Origin: Micromonospora saelicesensis
GTDB lineage: Bacteria; Actinomycetota; Actinomycetes; Mycobacteriales; Micromonosporaceae
Direction: 5' to 3'
DNA: 64,000 nt
NCBI RefSeq assembly: GCF_900091575.1
Contig: NZ_FMCR01000001.1
Span: forward strand, 806,001-870,000
In this document: positions 51,052-60,637 of the stretch, in pieces
Numbering within the stretch: position 1 is the stretch's first letter
Layout: every line of letters begins with the position of its first letter
Translations under genes and position numbers: made by a program
The notes under the pieces: generated by a model
What the model was told of the DNA's origin: nothing
Seen by the model: the letters and a program-made list of their open reading frames with translations, nothing else
Databases searched by the model: none

Positions 51052-51942
51052 ATGGGTTGTGAGCAGTGGCGGGAGGTCCTGTCCGCGCAGCTGGACGGGG
51101 AGGAGACCGCCGCCGAACTGACGGCGGTGCAGGGGCACCTGGACGGGTGCGCCGAGTGCCGGGCCTGGTTCACGGCGGCGGCGGCGGTGACCCGTCGGGT
51201 TCGTACCCGATTGGTGGTTGAGGTGCCCGATCGGACGGCGGCGATCCTTGCCGCCGCCAGCGCGGCCCCGGCCCGCCGGTCGCGGTGGCGGCGTTCGGAC
51301 GGACGTGGCCCGCTGGTCGCCGGCCTGCGGAAGGTGCCCGGACGGGGCCGGCTCACCGCCGGGTTGCGCGCGGCGTTCGGACGTGGCCCGCTCGTCGCCG
51401 GCCTGCGGTCGGCGCTCGGGCTGCTCGGCGCGGTGCAACTGGTGCTCGGCCTGGCCCAGGTGGGCCGGGGCGCGACCGCCGACCACCTGCACCCCACCGG
51501 CCAGCACCTGTGGCACGAGTCGGCGGCGTGGAACGTGGCAGTGGGCGCGGGCTTCCTCTTCGTGGCGCTGCGCCGCAGCCCGCCCGCCGGGCTGCTGCCG
51601 ATGCTCAGCGCGTTCGTCGGCACGTTGCTGCTGCTGTCGGTCAACGACCTGGCCACCGGTTCGGTGGGCGGGGAACGGCTGATCAGCCACGGCTTCCTGG
51701 TGGTCGGCTACCTGATCACCGTGCTGCTGTCCCGGCCAGGGCTGCGCCCCGGTGGCCCGGCACCACAGCGCCAGCCGACACCGTCGCGCTGGCGGTTCGG
51801 CGCCGACGAGGTGGACCGGCCGCTGCGGGTGGTACGCCCCGAGTCCTATCCGGCGCAGGCCGCCGACCGGTACGCCGCCCCGGCGGCGCATGCCGGTCGA
51901 TCCACCCGCACCGGCGAGGCCGACGAACGCCGGGCCGCCTGA
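51052..51942 (+). CDS. ZAS-domain (zf-HC2) membrane protein, anti-sigma-like
   Basis: A 296-residue protein. The N-terminus has a zinc anti-sigma pattern C3-x25-H29-x3-C33-x2-C36 ('HLDGCAECRAW'). A basic linker with three 13-residue repeats (about 84-122: 'GRGPLVAGLRKVP', 'GRGRLTAGLRAAF', 'GRGPLVAGLRSAL') leads to four membrane helices (about 120-245) and a charged cytoplasmic tail. The zinc motif suggests that it holds an ECF sigma factor at the membrane, but no sigma gene adjoins. The ATG at 51052 lacks a good ribosome-binding site. The only ECF-type genes nearby are the fusion at 1424 and the partial gene at 63948. Confidence 0.85.
   Translation: MGCEQWREVLSAQLDGEETAAELTAVQGHLDGCAECRAWFTAAAAVTRRVRTRLVVEVPDRTAAILAAASAAPARRSRWRRSDGRGPLVAGLRKVPGRGRLTAGLRAAFGRGPLVAGLRSALGLLGAVQLVLGLAQVGRGATADHLHPTGQHLWHESAAWNVAVGAGFLFVALRRSPPAGLLPMLSAFVGTLLLLSVNDLATGSVGGERLISHGFLVVGYLITVLLSRPGLRPGGPAPQRQPTPSRWRFGADEVDRPLRVVRPESYPAQAADRYAAPAAHAGRSTRTGEADERRAA
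51301..51417 (+). repeat. 39-bp tandem triplication inside the ZAS-protein gene
   Basis: Three in-frame 39-bp units start at 51301, 51340 and 51379. Units 1 and 3 are nearly identical at the DNA level; unit 2 has diverged. They encode the 13-residue basic repeats before the first membrane helix. Confidence 0.9.
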
Positions 51943-51951
51943 TCGTCTGAG

Positions 51952-52611
51952 TCAGTCCACCTGCCGCTGCCGCGCCCGGTGGGCGCGCAGGTTGGTCGGG
52001 TGCCCACAGGCGCGTACGGAGTGCCAGACTCCGCTGTTGTTGCGCGAACGGTCGTAGAACGCCACTCGGCAGCGGGGGTTGCGGCAGGTCTTGATCCGCC
52101 GCCCGACGTCGGCGAGCTGCGCCTCGAACAGCGCGGCGAGGACGAGCGAGACCAGCAGATCGGCGCCGACCCCGGCCGGGTCGAGGTGGACGGATCCGTC
52201 TGAATCGAGCCGGAGCGTCGCACCGGTGGTACGAGATCCGGTCGGAACCCGGTCCGACGCCCCGACGGGTTGCCCGGGGCCGGGCGTGGCGTGGCGCCTG
52301 GCATCGATCTCGTTCAGCAACTCCTCGCGAAAGGTCCGTAGCACCCGGAGCCCTGCGGCGTCGAGCGCGACGTCGGGCGCCGGACGCCCGGTGGCCGTCG
52401 ACCACTGCCCGACGGCCAGCCGTACCCACTCGGTAGCGCTGTCCAGATCGTCCAGGAGGTCCGGCTGCCGTGGCGCGCCGGCCGAGATCGTGTTGAGCAG
52501 ATCCTGGACGAGCCCGAGGCCGCCCGGAGCAGGGTCGATGCCGTACCTCGCGGTGGCCATCCACGGCCCGGCCACCGCACCTGTGATGGGTTCGGGCACG
52601 GAGGGCGTCAT
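51952..52611 (-). CDS. CGNR zinc-finger protein (variant)
   Basis: A 219-residue protein of the ABATE/CGNR type, probably a transcription factor. The C-terminal finger has 'CRNPRCRVAFYDRSRNNSG', 'VWHSVRACGHPTNLRAHRAR': the two first Cys and the last Cys are present, but the middle 'WCS' Cys is His and CGNR itself reads CGHPTN, so the fourth ligand and signature differ. ATG 52611 is four bases after the MBL-fold gene's stop, so they are one transcription unit, presumably under the TetR operator at 53522. Confidence 0.85.
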   Translation of the reverse strand: MTPSVPEPITGAVAGPWMATARYGIDPAPGGLGLVQDLLNTISAGAPRQPDLLDDLDSATEWVRLAVGQWSTATGRPAPDVALDAAGLRVLRTFREELLNEIDARRHATPGPGQPVGASDRVPTGSRTTGATLRLDSDGSVHLDPAGVGADLLVSLVLAALFEAQLADVGRRIKTCRNPRCRVAFYDRSRNNSGVWHSVRACGHPTNLRAHRARQRQVD

Positions 52612-52615
52612 CAGG

Positions 52616-53464
52616 TCACTTCCCGAGCAGGGCGAGCGCCCCGTACCAGGCCGGTCCCGGATTCACCCAGTCCGGGTAGAGCCGCACCATCTCGTCGAAG
52701 AACTCGCGGGCGGTCGACTTCTCGGCCAGCAGCCGCTCCACGTTCAGCAGGTACTTCCGGGTCAGGTCGATGCTCGCCGGGTCGTCGGGGCGGTTCCGGT
52801 TCTTGTGGCCGGCGACGACCGCGCGGGGCGCGAGCGCTTCGACGCGGTCGAGGGCGTCGAGCCACTGCCGCAGGCCCCCGTCGACCGTCTCCACGATGTA
52901 CTGGTGAACCCCGTTGTAGACCACGTCACCGGCGACCACCAGGCCGATCGACGGGACGTGCAGGACGGTGGTCTGATCAGTGTCGGTGTGTCCGGTCTCG
53001 ACGGGCTGGATGAGATTGCCCTCGAGCAGGAACCCCTCAGTCGGCACGGGCACCGCGTCGACCGGCGATTCCGGGATGACGCCGGGGAAGACCCGATCGA
53101 ACAACTCACTCCGCCCGACGGTGGCCTGCTGGTGCATGACCTCGATGGTGCCGGGCGTCGCGTAGGTGACCGAGCCGGGGAAGCGCTTCACCAGCTCACC
53201 CGCGCCGAACCAGTGGTCGCCATGCCCGTGGGTGGCGTAGATGTACGTCAGCCGCTTACCCGACCGGTCGATCCAATCGCCCACCTTCGAGATCTGCTCG
53301 TGGGTGAACGGTGGATCCACGAGGAGCGCCTCCTCGGCTCCGTAGATCAACGTGGACGAGACCGGATTCCAGTGGATCCGCGACCCGTCCGGCATGCGCT
53401 GGTCACCCGCTCGCACCGGACCGTCCGAGACGAAGACCTCGTAGGACAGGGCAGATGTGGTCAT
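52616..53464 (-). CDS. Metallo-beta-lactamase-fold hydrolase
   Basis: A 282-residue MBL-fold enzyme with the metal motif 'THGHGDHW' (HxHxDH), then 'ETGHTDTDQTTV' (His), 'VVAGDVVYN' (Asp) and 'VVAGHKNR' (last His): a full set for two zinc ions. Likely substrates are esters, lactones or thioesters; it has no signal peptide. GAGGAGG precedes ATG 53464. The upstream 31-bp palindrome and TetR gene suggest induction by a small molecule that may be its substrate. Confidence 0.92.
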   Translation of the reverse strand: MTTSALSYEVFVSDGPVRAGDQRMPDGSRIHWNPVSSTLIYGAEEALLVDPPFTHEQISKVGDWIDRSGKRLTYIYATHGHGDHWFGAGELVKRFPGSVTYATPGTIEVMHQQATVGRSELFDRVFPGVIPESPVDAVPVPTEGFLLEGNLIQPVETGHTDTDQTTVLHVPSIGLVVAGDVVYNGVHQYIVETVDGGLRQWLDALDRVEALAPRAVVAGHKNRNRPDDPASIDLTRKYLLNVERLLAEKSTAREFFDEMVRLYPDWVNPGPAWYGALALLGK

Positions 53465-53521
53465 GTCTCCTCCTCGGTGGCGCGATCGCCCGTATGTGGC
53501 CGGTGGGTACCCGCCGACCGC

Positions 53522-53552
53522 TGAAATAACCATAGCCACTATGCCTATTTCA
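53522..53552. promoter_or_regulatory. 31-bp palindromic operator before MBL-fold gene
   Basis: TGAAATA-N2-CATAG-N3-CTATG-N2-TATTTCA: all 24 arm positions pair. It sits 58 bases upstream of the MBL start, between it and the TetR gene (same strand), and is the probable TetR binding site. Confidence 0.8.
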
Positions 53553-53585
53553 CTGCGATCATCGCGCCCGTGGCCTGCGGCACAC

Positions 53586-53645
53586 CGCCGGAGGCCCAGC
53601 CGCTACGCCGGAGGCTCAGCCGCTACGCCGGAGGCTCAGCCGGTT
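53586..53645. repeat. Three 20-bp tandem repeats at the 3' end of a TetR gene
   Basis: Units start at 53586, 53606 and 53626 (type CGCCGGAGGCTCAGCCGCTA) and are nearly identical. The TetR stop codon (53623-53625) lies inside, so repeat changes alter the C-terminus ('PAEPPA'). Confidence 0.85.
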
Positions 53646-54285
53646 GCGCCGGCCGGGTCGAACCGTGCACGGCGAGGACCTGCGGGATGACCTGCTCGAC
53701 GATGGTCAGCAGGGTCGTGGTGAGCAGCAGGTGCACCTGGGCGCGGGTCAGGGCGCCACGCTGGAGCCATTCGCGGGCGGTCGACGTGGCCAGACCCCCG
53801 TACGCCCGGACCATCCCGCGCAACTCCTCGCGGTGCTCGGCCTCGCCGGCCAGCCCGACGGCGACCAGCATGCGGTCCGCGGCGACCTCCTCGGCCTCGG
53901 CGAGCACCCGCTCCACGTCGGCGTCGCCGCCCATCCCCCGGGCGGTGACCGCCGCCAGCCACGAGGTGCTGTGCCGGGAAACCACGTCGAGGAACCAGGT
54001 GACGCTGGCGTCGACCCGGGTCCGGAGATCACCCTTGGGCAGCCGCTCCAGGGCAACCTCGGGGATGGTCACCATGACCCGGACGACCTCCAGGTAAAGG
54101 TCCTTCTTCGCACCGAAGTAGTGGTTGACCAGGCCGCGAGCGACACCTGCCTCGCGGGCGACGTCGGTGGTCGACACGTCCGCGTACGGGCGCTCCCCGA
54201 ACAGCCGGACCGCGCAGGCCAGGATCTGCCCACGCCGGGCGTCCGGCTCCAAACGGCGGCGGCGCGGAGCCGTCTCGACACTCAT
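53623..54285 (-). CDS. TetR-family transcriptional regulator
   Basis: A 220-residue repressor: helix-turn-helix about 20-60 ('VSTTDVAREAGVARGLVNHYFGAK') and a C-terminal helical ligand domain. The tail 'RPAQPAEPPA' is encoded by a 20-bp tandem repeat. It is read in the same direction as the MBL-CGNR pair, 158 bases before it, with the palindromic operator in between. The ATG at 54285 follows a weak GGTCGGG. Ligand unknown. Confidence 0.92.
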   Translation of the reverse strand: MSVETAPRRRRLEPDARRGQILACAVRLFGERPYADVSTTDVAREAGVARGLVNHYFGAKKDLYLEVVRVMVTIPEVALERLPKGDLRTRVDASVTWFLDVVSRHSTSWLAAVTARGMGGDADVERVLAEAEEVAADRMLVAVGLAGEAEHREELRGMVRAYGGLATSTAREWLQRGALTRAQVHLLLTTTLLTIVEQVIPQVLAVHGSTRPAQPAEPPA

Positions 54286-54617
54286 CTGCCCGACCCTATC
54301 GACAGCTCACCGGTCGGCCGCCGTTCCTCACCATGATCACTTGATCGCTCAGCAGTAGTCAGAGCTGCCTGTGAGCCACTCACGCGGCGTCAATTCGCCA
54401 AGATCGCGCTACATCCGGGATGTAGTGGCATCGGTGCGCTCCTGAGGCCACTACATCCTGGTTCGAGCACGATCTTGCACCGCCACCTCGTCCAGCATCG
54501 GCAGTGACTTCCCACTTCTCGCTCAGCCTGCCTCTTCGCGGACGTCCCGATGGCCTGCGCCCGTCCGCTGATCACGACTTATTGACATGCTGCCAACAGC
54601 GCGCGAGGGTGGTGCAC
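54286..54617. other. Intergenic region before the beta-oxidation operon
   Basis: 332 bases without a gene. It holds the nested palindrome at 54399-54477; the promoter of the acyl-CoA dehydrogenase operon should lie between that and 54618, but I see no clear boxes. Confidence 0.5.
54399..54477. repeat. 79-bp nested inverted-repeat element
   Basis: Outer arms CAAGATCGCGC and GCACGATCTTG (one mismatch) enclose inverted GGATGTAGTGGC (54418-54429)/GCCACTACATCC (54447-54458), and a local palindrome CTACATCC-G-GGATGTAG (54409-54425). It may fold in two ways. It looks like a dispersed intergenic element. Confidence 0.7.
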
Positions 54618-55784
54618 ATGCCGACCCCCCCGCCCGACGGCTCCCCCTCACCCTGGCGCGAGCCGGAGCATGACGACCTGGCCGAGCTGGCCCGCACCTT
54701 CTTCACCAAGGAGGTGTTGCCGCACGCCGACCGCCTTCAGGAGCAGGGCCACCCGGACCGCGAGCACTACCGGCGCGCCGGTGAGCTGGGGCTGCTCGGC
54801 CTGTCGGTCCCGGAGGAGTACGGCGGTGGGGGCGGCGGATTCACCCACGAGGCGGTGCTGCTGCACGAGCAGGCGTACGCCGGGGAGGGCAGCCTCGGCC
54901 TGGCCGTCCACAGTGGCATCGTCACGGGCTACCTGGTGGCGTACGGCAGCGAGGAGCAGAAGCGGCGCTGGCTGCCCGGCCTGTGCAGTGGTGAGCTGGT
55001 CGGCGCGATCGCGATGACCGAGCCGGACGGTGGCTCCGATCTTCAGGCGATGCGCACCCGGGCGGTCCGCGACGGCGATGACTACCTGGTGACCGGCGCG
55101 AAGACGTTCATCACCAACGGCGGCCTGGCCGATCTGATCATCGTGGCCGTGAAGACCGACCCCGAGCAGCGAGCGGCCGGCGTCTCGCTTCTGATCTGCG
55201 AGGTGGGCGGCGACCCGGAGGGCTTCCGCCGAGGCCGACTGCTGTCCAAGATCGGCCTGCACGCCAACGACACCGCGGAGTTGTTCTTCGACGAGTTCCG
55301 GGTGCCGGCGGCGAACCTGCTCGGCGGCGCCGAGGGGCTGGGCTTCATCCAGCTCATGCAGCAGCTTCCGCAGGAACGGCTGGTCATCGGCGTCGGCGCG
55401 GTCGCGGCCATGGAACGGGCGGTCGCGCTGACCGTCGCGTACGCCAAGGAGCGCACCGCCTTCGGCAAGACCCTGATGGGTCACCAGAACACCCGGATGG
55501 TGCTCGCCGAGTGCGCCACCCGCACCCGGGTCAGCCGCGTCTTCCTGGACGACTGCATCGTCCGACACACGCGTGGCGACCTGGACGTCGCCACCGCGGC
55601 GATGGCGAAGTCATGGCTCACCGACGGGCAGTGCGAGGTCGTCGACCGGTGCCTTCAGCTCTTCGGCGGCTACGGCTACACGACGGAGTACCCGATCGCC
55701 CGGATGTACGCAGATGCCCGCGTCCAGAAGATCTACGGCGGCACCAACGAGATCATGAAGGAGTTGATCGCCCGTGCTCTCTGA
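54618..55784 (+). CDS. Acyl-CoA dehydrogenase
   Basis: A 388-residue flavoenzyme for the first step of beta-oxidation. Marks are '[18 protein letters not shown]', the FAD loop '[15 protein letters not shown]', '[11 protein letters not shown]', '[23 protein letters not shown]' and '[14 protein letters not shown]'. The pattern is nearest to long-chain or very-long-chain-type bacterial enzymes. GAGGG lies nine bases before ATG 54618; the longer frame lacks signals. Its end overlaps the thiolase start by 11 bases, so it opens a four-gene operon. Confidence 0.94.
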   Translation: MPTPPPDGSPSPWREPEHDDLAELARTFFTKEVLPHADRLQEQGHPDREHYRRAGELGLLGLSVPEEYGGGGGGFTHEAVLLHEQAYAGEGSLGLAVHSGIVTGYLVAYGSEEQKRRWLPGLCSGELVGAIAMTEPDGGSDLQAMRTRAVRDGDDYLVTGAKTFITNGGLADLIIVAVKTDPEQRAAGVSLLICEVGGDPEGFRRGRLLSKIGLHANDTAELFFDEFRVPAANLLGGAEGLGFIQLMQQLPQERLVIGVGAVAAMERAVALTVAYAKERTAFGKTLMGHQNTRMVLAECATRTRVSRVFLDDCIVRHTRGDLDVATAAMAKSWLTDGQCEVVDRCLQLFGGYGYTTEYPIARMYADARVQKIYGGTNEIMKELIARAL

Positions 55785-56988
55785 GGCGTACGTCTATGAC
55801 GCGGTCCGCACCCCGCGCGGACGCGGCCGGGACACCGGCGCGCTGCACGGGGTCAAGCCCATCTCCCTGGTGGTCGGCCTGATCGACGCGTTGCGGGAGC
55901 GCAACCCCGGCCTGGACGTCGGCCGGCTGGAGGATCTGCTGCTCGGCATCGTGACCCCGGTCGGCGAGCAGGGCGGCGACCTGCCCCGGGCGGCCGCGCT
56001 GTTGGCCGGCCTGCCCGACCAGGTGGGCGGGGTGCAGCTCAACCGGTTCTGCGCCTCCGGGTTGGAGGCGGTCAACTCCGCCGCCGCGCGGATCCGCTCC
56101 GGCTGGGAGCATCTGCTGCTCGCCGGCGGGGTGGAGTCGATGTCCCGGGTGCCGATGGGCTCCGACGGCGCGGCCTGGGCCACCGATCCGCAGACCGCGC
56201 TGGCCACGTCGTTCGTGCCGCAGGGCGTCAGCGCCGACCTGATCGCCACCCTGGAGGGCTTCACCCGCGACGACGTGGACGGCTACGCGCTGCGGTCGCA
56301 GGAGCGGGCCGCCAAGGCGTGGGCCGGCGGGTACTTCGCCCGCTCGGTGGTGCCGGTCCGCGACGGCAACGGGTTGGACATCCTCACCGTCGACGAGCAC
56401 CCGCGCCCGGAGACCACCCGGGAGGCGCTGGCGAAGCTCACCCCGTCCTTCGCCACGATGGGCGAGGCGGCCGGCTTCGACGCTGTCGCGTTGCAGAAGT
56501 TCCACTGGCTGGAGGCCATCGAGCACGTCCACCACGCGGGCAACTCGTCCGGCATCGTGGACGGCGCGGCGCTGGTGCTGATCGGTTCGGAGCAGGTTGG
56601 TCGGGATCTCGGCCTCACCCCGCGCGCCCGGATCGTCGGCGCGGCGGTCACCGGCGCCGACCCGACGCTGATGTTGACCGGCCCGATCCCGGCCACCCAC
56701 AAGGCGCTCGCCGCCGCCGGGCTGACCCTCGACGACATCGACCTGTTCGAGATCAACGAGGCGTTCGCCGCGGTGGTGCTCAAGTACGTCCGTGACCTGG
56801 GCCTCGACCCGGACCGGGTGAACGTCAACGGTGGCGCGATCGCGCTCGGCCATCCGCTCGGCGCGACCGGAGCGATGCTGCTCGGTACGGCGTTGGACGA
56901 GTTGGAGCGCCGCGACCTGCGCCGCGCCGTGGTGACCCTCTGCATCGGCGGCGGCATGGGCGTCGCCACCGTTCTCGAGCGCTGCTGA
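55774..56988 (+). CDS. Acetyl-CoA acyltransferase (thiolase)
   Basis: A 404-residue thiolase. Active-site residues are C93 ('[12 protein letters not shown]'), His in '[15 protein letters not shown]' and Cys in '[11 protein letters not shown]', with '[11 protein letters not shown]'. It would release acetyl-CoA (or propionyl-CoA from methyl-branched chains) in the last beta-oxidation step. GTG 55774 lies within the end of the dehydrogenase gene. Confidence 0.95.
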   Translation: MLSEAYVYDAVRTPRGRGRDTGALHGVKPISLVVGLIDALRERNPGLDVGRLEDLLLGIVTPVGEQGGDLPRAAALLAGLPDQVGGVQLNRFCASGLEAVNSAAARIRSGWEHLLLAGGVESMSRVPMGSDGAAWATDPQTALATSFVPQGVSADLIATLEGFTRDDVDGYALRSQERAAKAWAGGYFARSVVPVRDGNGLDILTVDEHPRPETTREALAKLTPSFATMGEAAGFDAVALQKFHWLEAIEHVHHAGNSSGIVDGAALVLIGSEQVGRDLGLTPRARIVGAAVTGADPTLMLTGPIPATHKALAAAGLTLDDIDLFEINEAFAAVVLKYVRDLGLDPDRVNVNGGAIALGHPLGATGAMLLGTALDELERRDLRRAVVTLCIGGGMGVATVLERC

Positions 56989-57002
56989 CCCGGAGGACGA
57001 CA

Positions 57003-59159
57003 ATGACCAACACCATCCGGTACGACCGCGGCGCCGACGGCATCGTCACGCTCACCCTGGACGACCCCACCCAGTCCGCCAACACCATGAACCGGGCGTA
57101 CGCCGCCTCGATGAGCGCCGTGCTGGACCGGCTGGAGGCCGAGAGCGATCTCGTCGGCGTCATCGTGACCAGCGCGAAGTCGACCTTCTTCGCCGGCGGC
57201 GACCTGCCCGAGATGATCCGGGCCACCCGCGCCGACGCGCCCGACCTGGCCGACCTGCTCGGCACCATCAAGCGGGACCTGCGCCGCCTGGAGACGCTGG
57301 GCCGACCGGTGGTCGCCGCGGTCAACGGCTCCGCGCTCGGCGGTGGCCTGGAGATCGCGCTCGCCTGCCACCACCGGATCGCGCTGGACGCGCCCGGCAG
57401 CCGGCTCGGACTGCCCGAGGTGACCCTGGGCCTGCTGCCTGGGGCGGGCGGCGTCACCCGGACAGTACGGATGCTCGGCCTGGCCGGCGCGCTGACCACA
57501 GTGCTGCTCACCGGCCGGCGGATGCGTCCGACCGAGGCGCTGTCCGTCGGGCTGGTCGACGAGGTGGTCGCCACGCCCACCGAGCTGCTGGAGCGGGCGC
57601 GGGCCTGGATCGCGGCGAACCCGCACCCGGCACAGCCGTGGGACCGGCCGGACTATCGGATGCCCGGCGGCACCCCGGCCAGCCGCTCACTGGCCGCACA
57701 ACTGCCCGCCTTCCCGGCGACGCTGCGCAAGCAGCTCAAGGGTGCCCGGCTACCCGCGCCGGAGGCGATCCTGGCCGCCGCCGTCGAGGGCGCACAGGTC
57801 GACCTGGAGACCGCCCTGACCGTGGAGACCCGGCACCTGATCGGCCTGCTCACCGGGCAGGTCGCCAAGAACATGATCGGGGCGTTCTTCTTCGACCTGA
57901 AGGCCGTCAACGGTGGCGCTGCCCGACCCGCCGATGTGGACGCCCCACCGGTACGCCGGGTGGCGGTGCTCGGGGCCGGAATGATGGGCGCGGGCATCGC
58001 GTACGCCTGCGCCAGCGCCGGGCTGGACGTCGTGGTCAAGGACGTCACGCCGGAGGCCGCCGGCCGGGCCCGGGAGCACGCCGAGCGGTTGCTGGCCCGC
58101 GCGGTACGCAAGGGTCGCAAGACCGAGGCGGACGCCCGCGCCGTCCTGGACCGGATCACCACCACCGACCAGGCCGACGCGCTGGCCGGCTGCGACGCGG
58201 TCATCGAGGCGGTCTTCGAGGACCCGGCGCTGAAACAGCAGGTCTTCGCGGAGGTGCTGCCCGTCCTGGCGCCCGACGCGCTGCTCGCCTCCAACACCTC
58301 CACCCTGCCGATCACCGGCCTGGCCGCCGGCGTGGACCGGCCGGCGGACTTCATCGGCATGCACTTCTTCTCTCCGGTGGACCGGATGCCGTTGCTGGAG
58401 ATCGTGGTGGGCGAACGGACCGGGGACGTGGCGCTGGCCCGGGCGTTCGACCTGGGCCGGCGGATCGGCAAGACCCCGATCGTGGTCAACGACGGCCGGG
58501 GCTTCTTCACCAGCCGGGTGATCGGCAAGTTCATCGACGAGGCGGTCGGCATGGTCGCCGAGGGTGTCCCCGCCGCATCGGTGGAGCAGGCCGCACTCCA
58601 GGCCGGCTACCCGACCGGGCCGCTGGCGCTGGCCGACGAGGTCAGTCTCACGCTGATCCAGCGGATTCGCCGCCAGTTCGAGGCGGCCAGCGAGGAGTTC
58701 CGCCCGCTGCCGGCGCACCGCCTGGTGGACGAGCTGGTCGACGCGTACGACCGGCCGGGGCGCGCCGCCGCACGAGGTTTCTACTCCTACGACGACGGCA
58801 CCCGGGGCCGGCTGTGGTCCGGCCTCGCCGACCTGACCACCGACGCTGGTCGGGCGGTGCCGTTCACCGACCTCCAGGAGCGGATGCTCTTCGCCGAGGC
58901 ACTGGACGCGCTTCGCTGCCTCGACGAGGGGGTGCTGCGCACCGAGACCGACGCCAACATCGGCTCGATCTTCGGCATCGGATTCCCGGCGTGGACGGGC
59001 GGGGTGATCCGCTACGTCCGGCAGTACGCGGGCGGCCCGGCCGGCTTCGCGGCCCGTGCCACCGAGTTGGCCGGCCGCTACGGCGACCGGTTCAGGCCCC
59101 CCACCGACCTGGCCGACCGGCTCGCCGCCCATCGGGCCGAGCCGGCGGGCGTCGCGTGA
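57003..59159 (+). CDS. Trifunctional-type enoyl-CoA hydratase / 3-hydroxyacyl-CoA dehydrogenase (FadB/FadJ-like)
   Basis: A 718-residue fusion. The crotonase half (about 1-290) has the acid '[22 protein letters not shown]' and '[17 protein letters not shown]'; the dehydrogenase half has NAD loop '[16 protein letters not shown]' (about 318), 'ASNTSTLPI', the His in '[15 protein letters not shown]' and a C-terminal helical domain. It performs the second and third beta-oxidation steps. RBS CGGAGGA before ATG 57003, 14 bases after the thiolase stop. It is coupled to the racemase gene by a GTGA overlap. Confidence 0.95.
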   Translation: MTNTIRYDRGADGIVTLTLDDPTQSANTMNRAYAASMSAVLDRLEAESDLVGVIVTSAKSTFFAGGDLPEMIRATRADAPDLADLLGTIKRDLRRLETLGRPVVAAVNGSALGGGLEIALACHHRIALDAPGSRLGLPEVTLGLLPGAGGVTRTVRMLGLAGALTTVLLTGRRMRPTEALSVGLVDEVVATPTELLERARAWIAANPHPAQPWDRPDYRMPGGTPASRSLAAQLPAFPATLRKQLKGARLPAPEAILAAAVEGAQVDLETALTVETRHLIGLLTGQVAKNMIGAFFFDLKAVNGGAARPADVDAPPVRRVAVLGAGMMGAGIAYACASAGLDVVVKDVTPEAAGRAREHAERLLARAVRKGRKTEADARAVLDRITTTDQADALAGCDAVIEAVFEDPALKQQVFAEVLPVLAPDALLASNTSTLPITGLAAGVDRPADFIGMHFFSPVDRMPLLEIVVGERTGDVALARAFDLGRRIGKTPIVVNDGRGFFTSRVIGKFIDEAVGMVAEGVPAASVEQAALQAGYPTGPLALADEVSLTLIQRIRRQFEAASEEFRPLPAHRLVDELVDAYDRPGRAAARGFYSYDDGTRGRLWSGLADLTTDAGRAVPFTDLQERMLFAEALDALRCLDEGVLRTETDANIGSIFGIGFPAWTGGVIRYVRQYAGGPAGFAARATELAGRYGDRFRPPTDLADRLAAHRAEPAGVA

Positions 59160-60277
59160 CGGCGGCGCGCGGCGGGCCGCTGACCGGGGTACGGGTCGTC
59201 GAACTGGCCAGCCTCGCGCCGGCGCCTTTCGGCTGCATGGTGCTCGCCGACCTCGGCGCGGACGTGGTGCGGGTGGACCGGCCGGGCGCACCGGGAGCGG
59301 GCCGGCTTGCCGCACCGACCAGCGGGCCGTTGCAACGCGGCCGGCGGGTCACCGCGCTGGACCTGAAGTCACCGGCCGGGGTGGCGGACCTGCTGCGCCT
59401 CGCCGAGCGGGCGGACGTGCTGGTCGAGGCGTACCGGCCGGGGGTGGCCGAGCGGCTCGGCTTCGGGCCGGAGGTGTGCCACGCCCGCAACCCCCGACTG
59501 GTGTACGCGCGGATGACCGGCTGGGGTCAGGACGGCCCGCTGGCAGCCCGAGCCGGGCACGACATCGACTACATCGCGGTGGCCGGGGCGTTGGAGCCGC
59601 TGGGACGGGCCGGCGAGCGCCCGTACGCGCCGATGAACCTGCTCGGCGACTTCGGCGGCGGCGGGATGCTGCTCGCCGTCGGGGTGCTGGCCGCGCTGCT
59701 GGAGCGGGAGCGCTCCGGCTTCGGCCAGGTGGTCGACGCCGCGATGGTGGACGGCTCGGCGCTGCTCACCTCGTTCCTGCACGGGCTGCTCGGCACCGGC
59801 CTGTGGGCCGCCCCGCGCGGGCGCAACATGTTCGACGGCGGGGCGCCGTTCTACGACACGTACGCCACCGCCGACGGTGGATTCATGGCGGTCGGCGCGA
59901 TGGAACCGGCCTTCTACGCCGTACTGCTCACCGGCCTCGGCCTCGCCGACGACCCGGACCTGCCCGCCCAGTACGACCCGAGCGGCTGGGACGAACTGCG
60001 CCGCCGGTTCACCGAGCGGTTCGCCGAGCGCACCCGGGACGAGTGGACGGCGGTCTTCGCCCACCTGGACGCCTGCGTCGCGCCGGTGCTCGCCCCCGGC
60101 GAGGCGCACGCGCACCCGCACAACGCGGCCCGGGGCACGTTCGTCGAGGTGGGCGGCGAGATCCAGCCGGCCCCCGCACCCCGCTTCGACCGCACCCCGA
60201 CCGCGCGGCCAACCCCGGCACCAGACCCGGAGCAGGACGTCCTACCGGTCGAGGAGATCGTCACCAACTGGCGGTGA
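59156..60277 (+). CDS. Alpha-methylacyl-CoA racemase (family III CoA-transferase fold)
   Basis: A 373-residue protein of the CaiB/BaiF fold. H135 in 'ARAGHDIDYIAVAGAL' and D165 in 'LLGDFGGGGM' match the two catalytic residues of mycobacterial Mcr (H126, D156), and 'GFGQVVDAAMVDGSALL' is typical of racemases rather than formyl-CoA transferases. It would convert (2R)- to (2S)-methylacyl-CoA so that acyl-CoA dehydrogenase can act. Its place at the end of a beta-oxidation operon points to methyl-branched substrates. GTG start overlaps the upstream stop. Confidence 0.92.
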   Translation: MTAARGGPLTGVRVVELASLAPAPFGCMVLADLGADVVRVDRPGAPGAGRLAAPTSGPLQRGRRVTALDLKSPAGVADLLRLAERADVLVEAYRPGVAERLGFGPEVCHARNPRLVYARMTGWGQDGPLAARAGHDIDYIAVAGALEPLGRAGERPYAPMNLLGDFGGGGMLLAVGVLAALLERERSGFGQVVDAAMVDGSALLTSFLHGLLGTGLWAAPRGRNMFDGGAPFYDTYATADGGFMAVGAMEPAFYAVLLTGLGLADDPDLPAQYDPSGWDELRRRFTERFAERTRDEWTAVFAHLDACVAPVLAPGEAHAHPHNAARGTFVEVGGEIQPAPAPRFDRTPTARPTPAPDPEQDVLPVEEIVTNWR

Positions 60278-60361
60278 TCCCGGCGGTCGGCGGCTGAGCC
60301 GTTCCACAGGCACTTTCGCGGCACCTGGGACGGCGCCGAACTTCTTGGGGAGTCGATGAGC

Positions 60362-60637
60362 ATGGGTACGGACAGTTGGAAGGGCCACGTCAACGGGGTC
60401 CTGTACGGGATCCAGTTTGACCGGGTGCTCGACGACTCGGTGGTGACCCGGGTCGTCAACGGGGTGACCGCCGGGCACTACCCGGGAGACCGGGCTGCGA
60501 CGCGGGACGCGCTGGACCAGGCGCTGCGCTCTTCGGGCCCGCTGAACGACCAGGCTGAGACGCACCACAGTGAGGACGAGCTCCGCTCGTTCTTCCGCCG
60601 ACTCGCCGCAGCACTGTCCACCCCGTCTCCGAGCTGA
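60362..60637 (+). CDS. Small hypothetical protein (about 91 aa)
   Basis: I do not recognise this acidic protein ('SWKGHVNGVLYGIQFDRVLDD', 'HHSEDELRSFFRRLAAAL'). It is soluble and mostly helical, with no Cys. GGGGAG lies nine bases before ATG 60362, three before an ATG at 60356. It stands alone after the beta-oxidation operon and converges on the CtaG-like gene, its stop falling in the first arm of a terminator hairpin. Confidence 0.65.
   Translation: MGTDSWKGHVNGVLYGIQFDRVLDDSVVTRVVNGVTAGHYPGDRAATRDALDQALRSSGPLNDQAETHHSEDELRSFFRRLAAALSTPSPS

Noticed and set aside
57638-60277. 879-codon frame starting inside the FadB-like gene
   Set aside because: Only its last 373 codons (from GTG 59156) are the racemase; the earlier part is a shifted frame of the hydratase/dehydrogenase.
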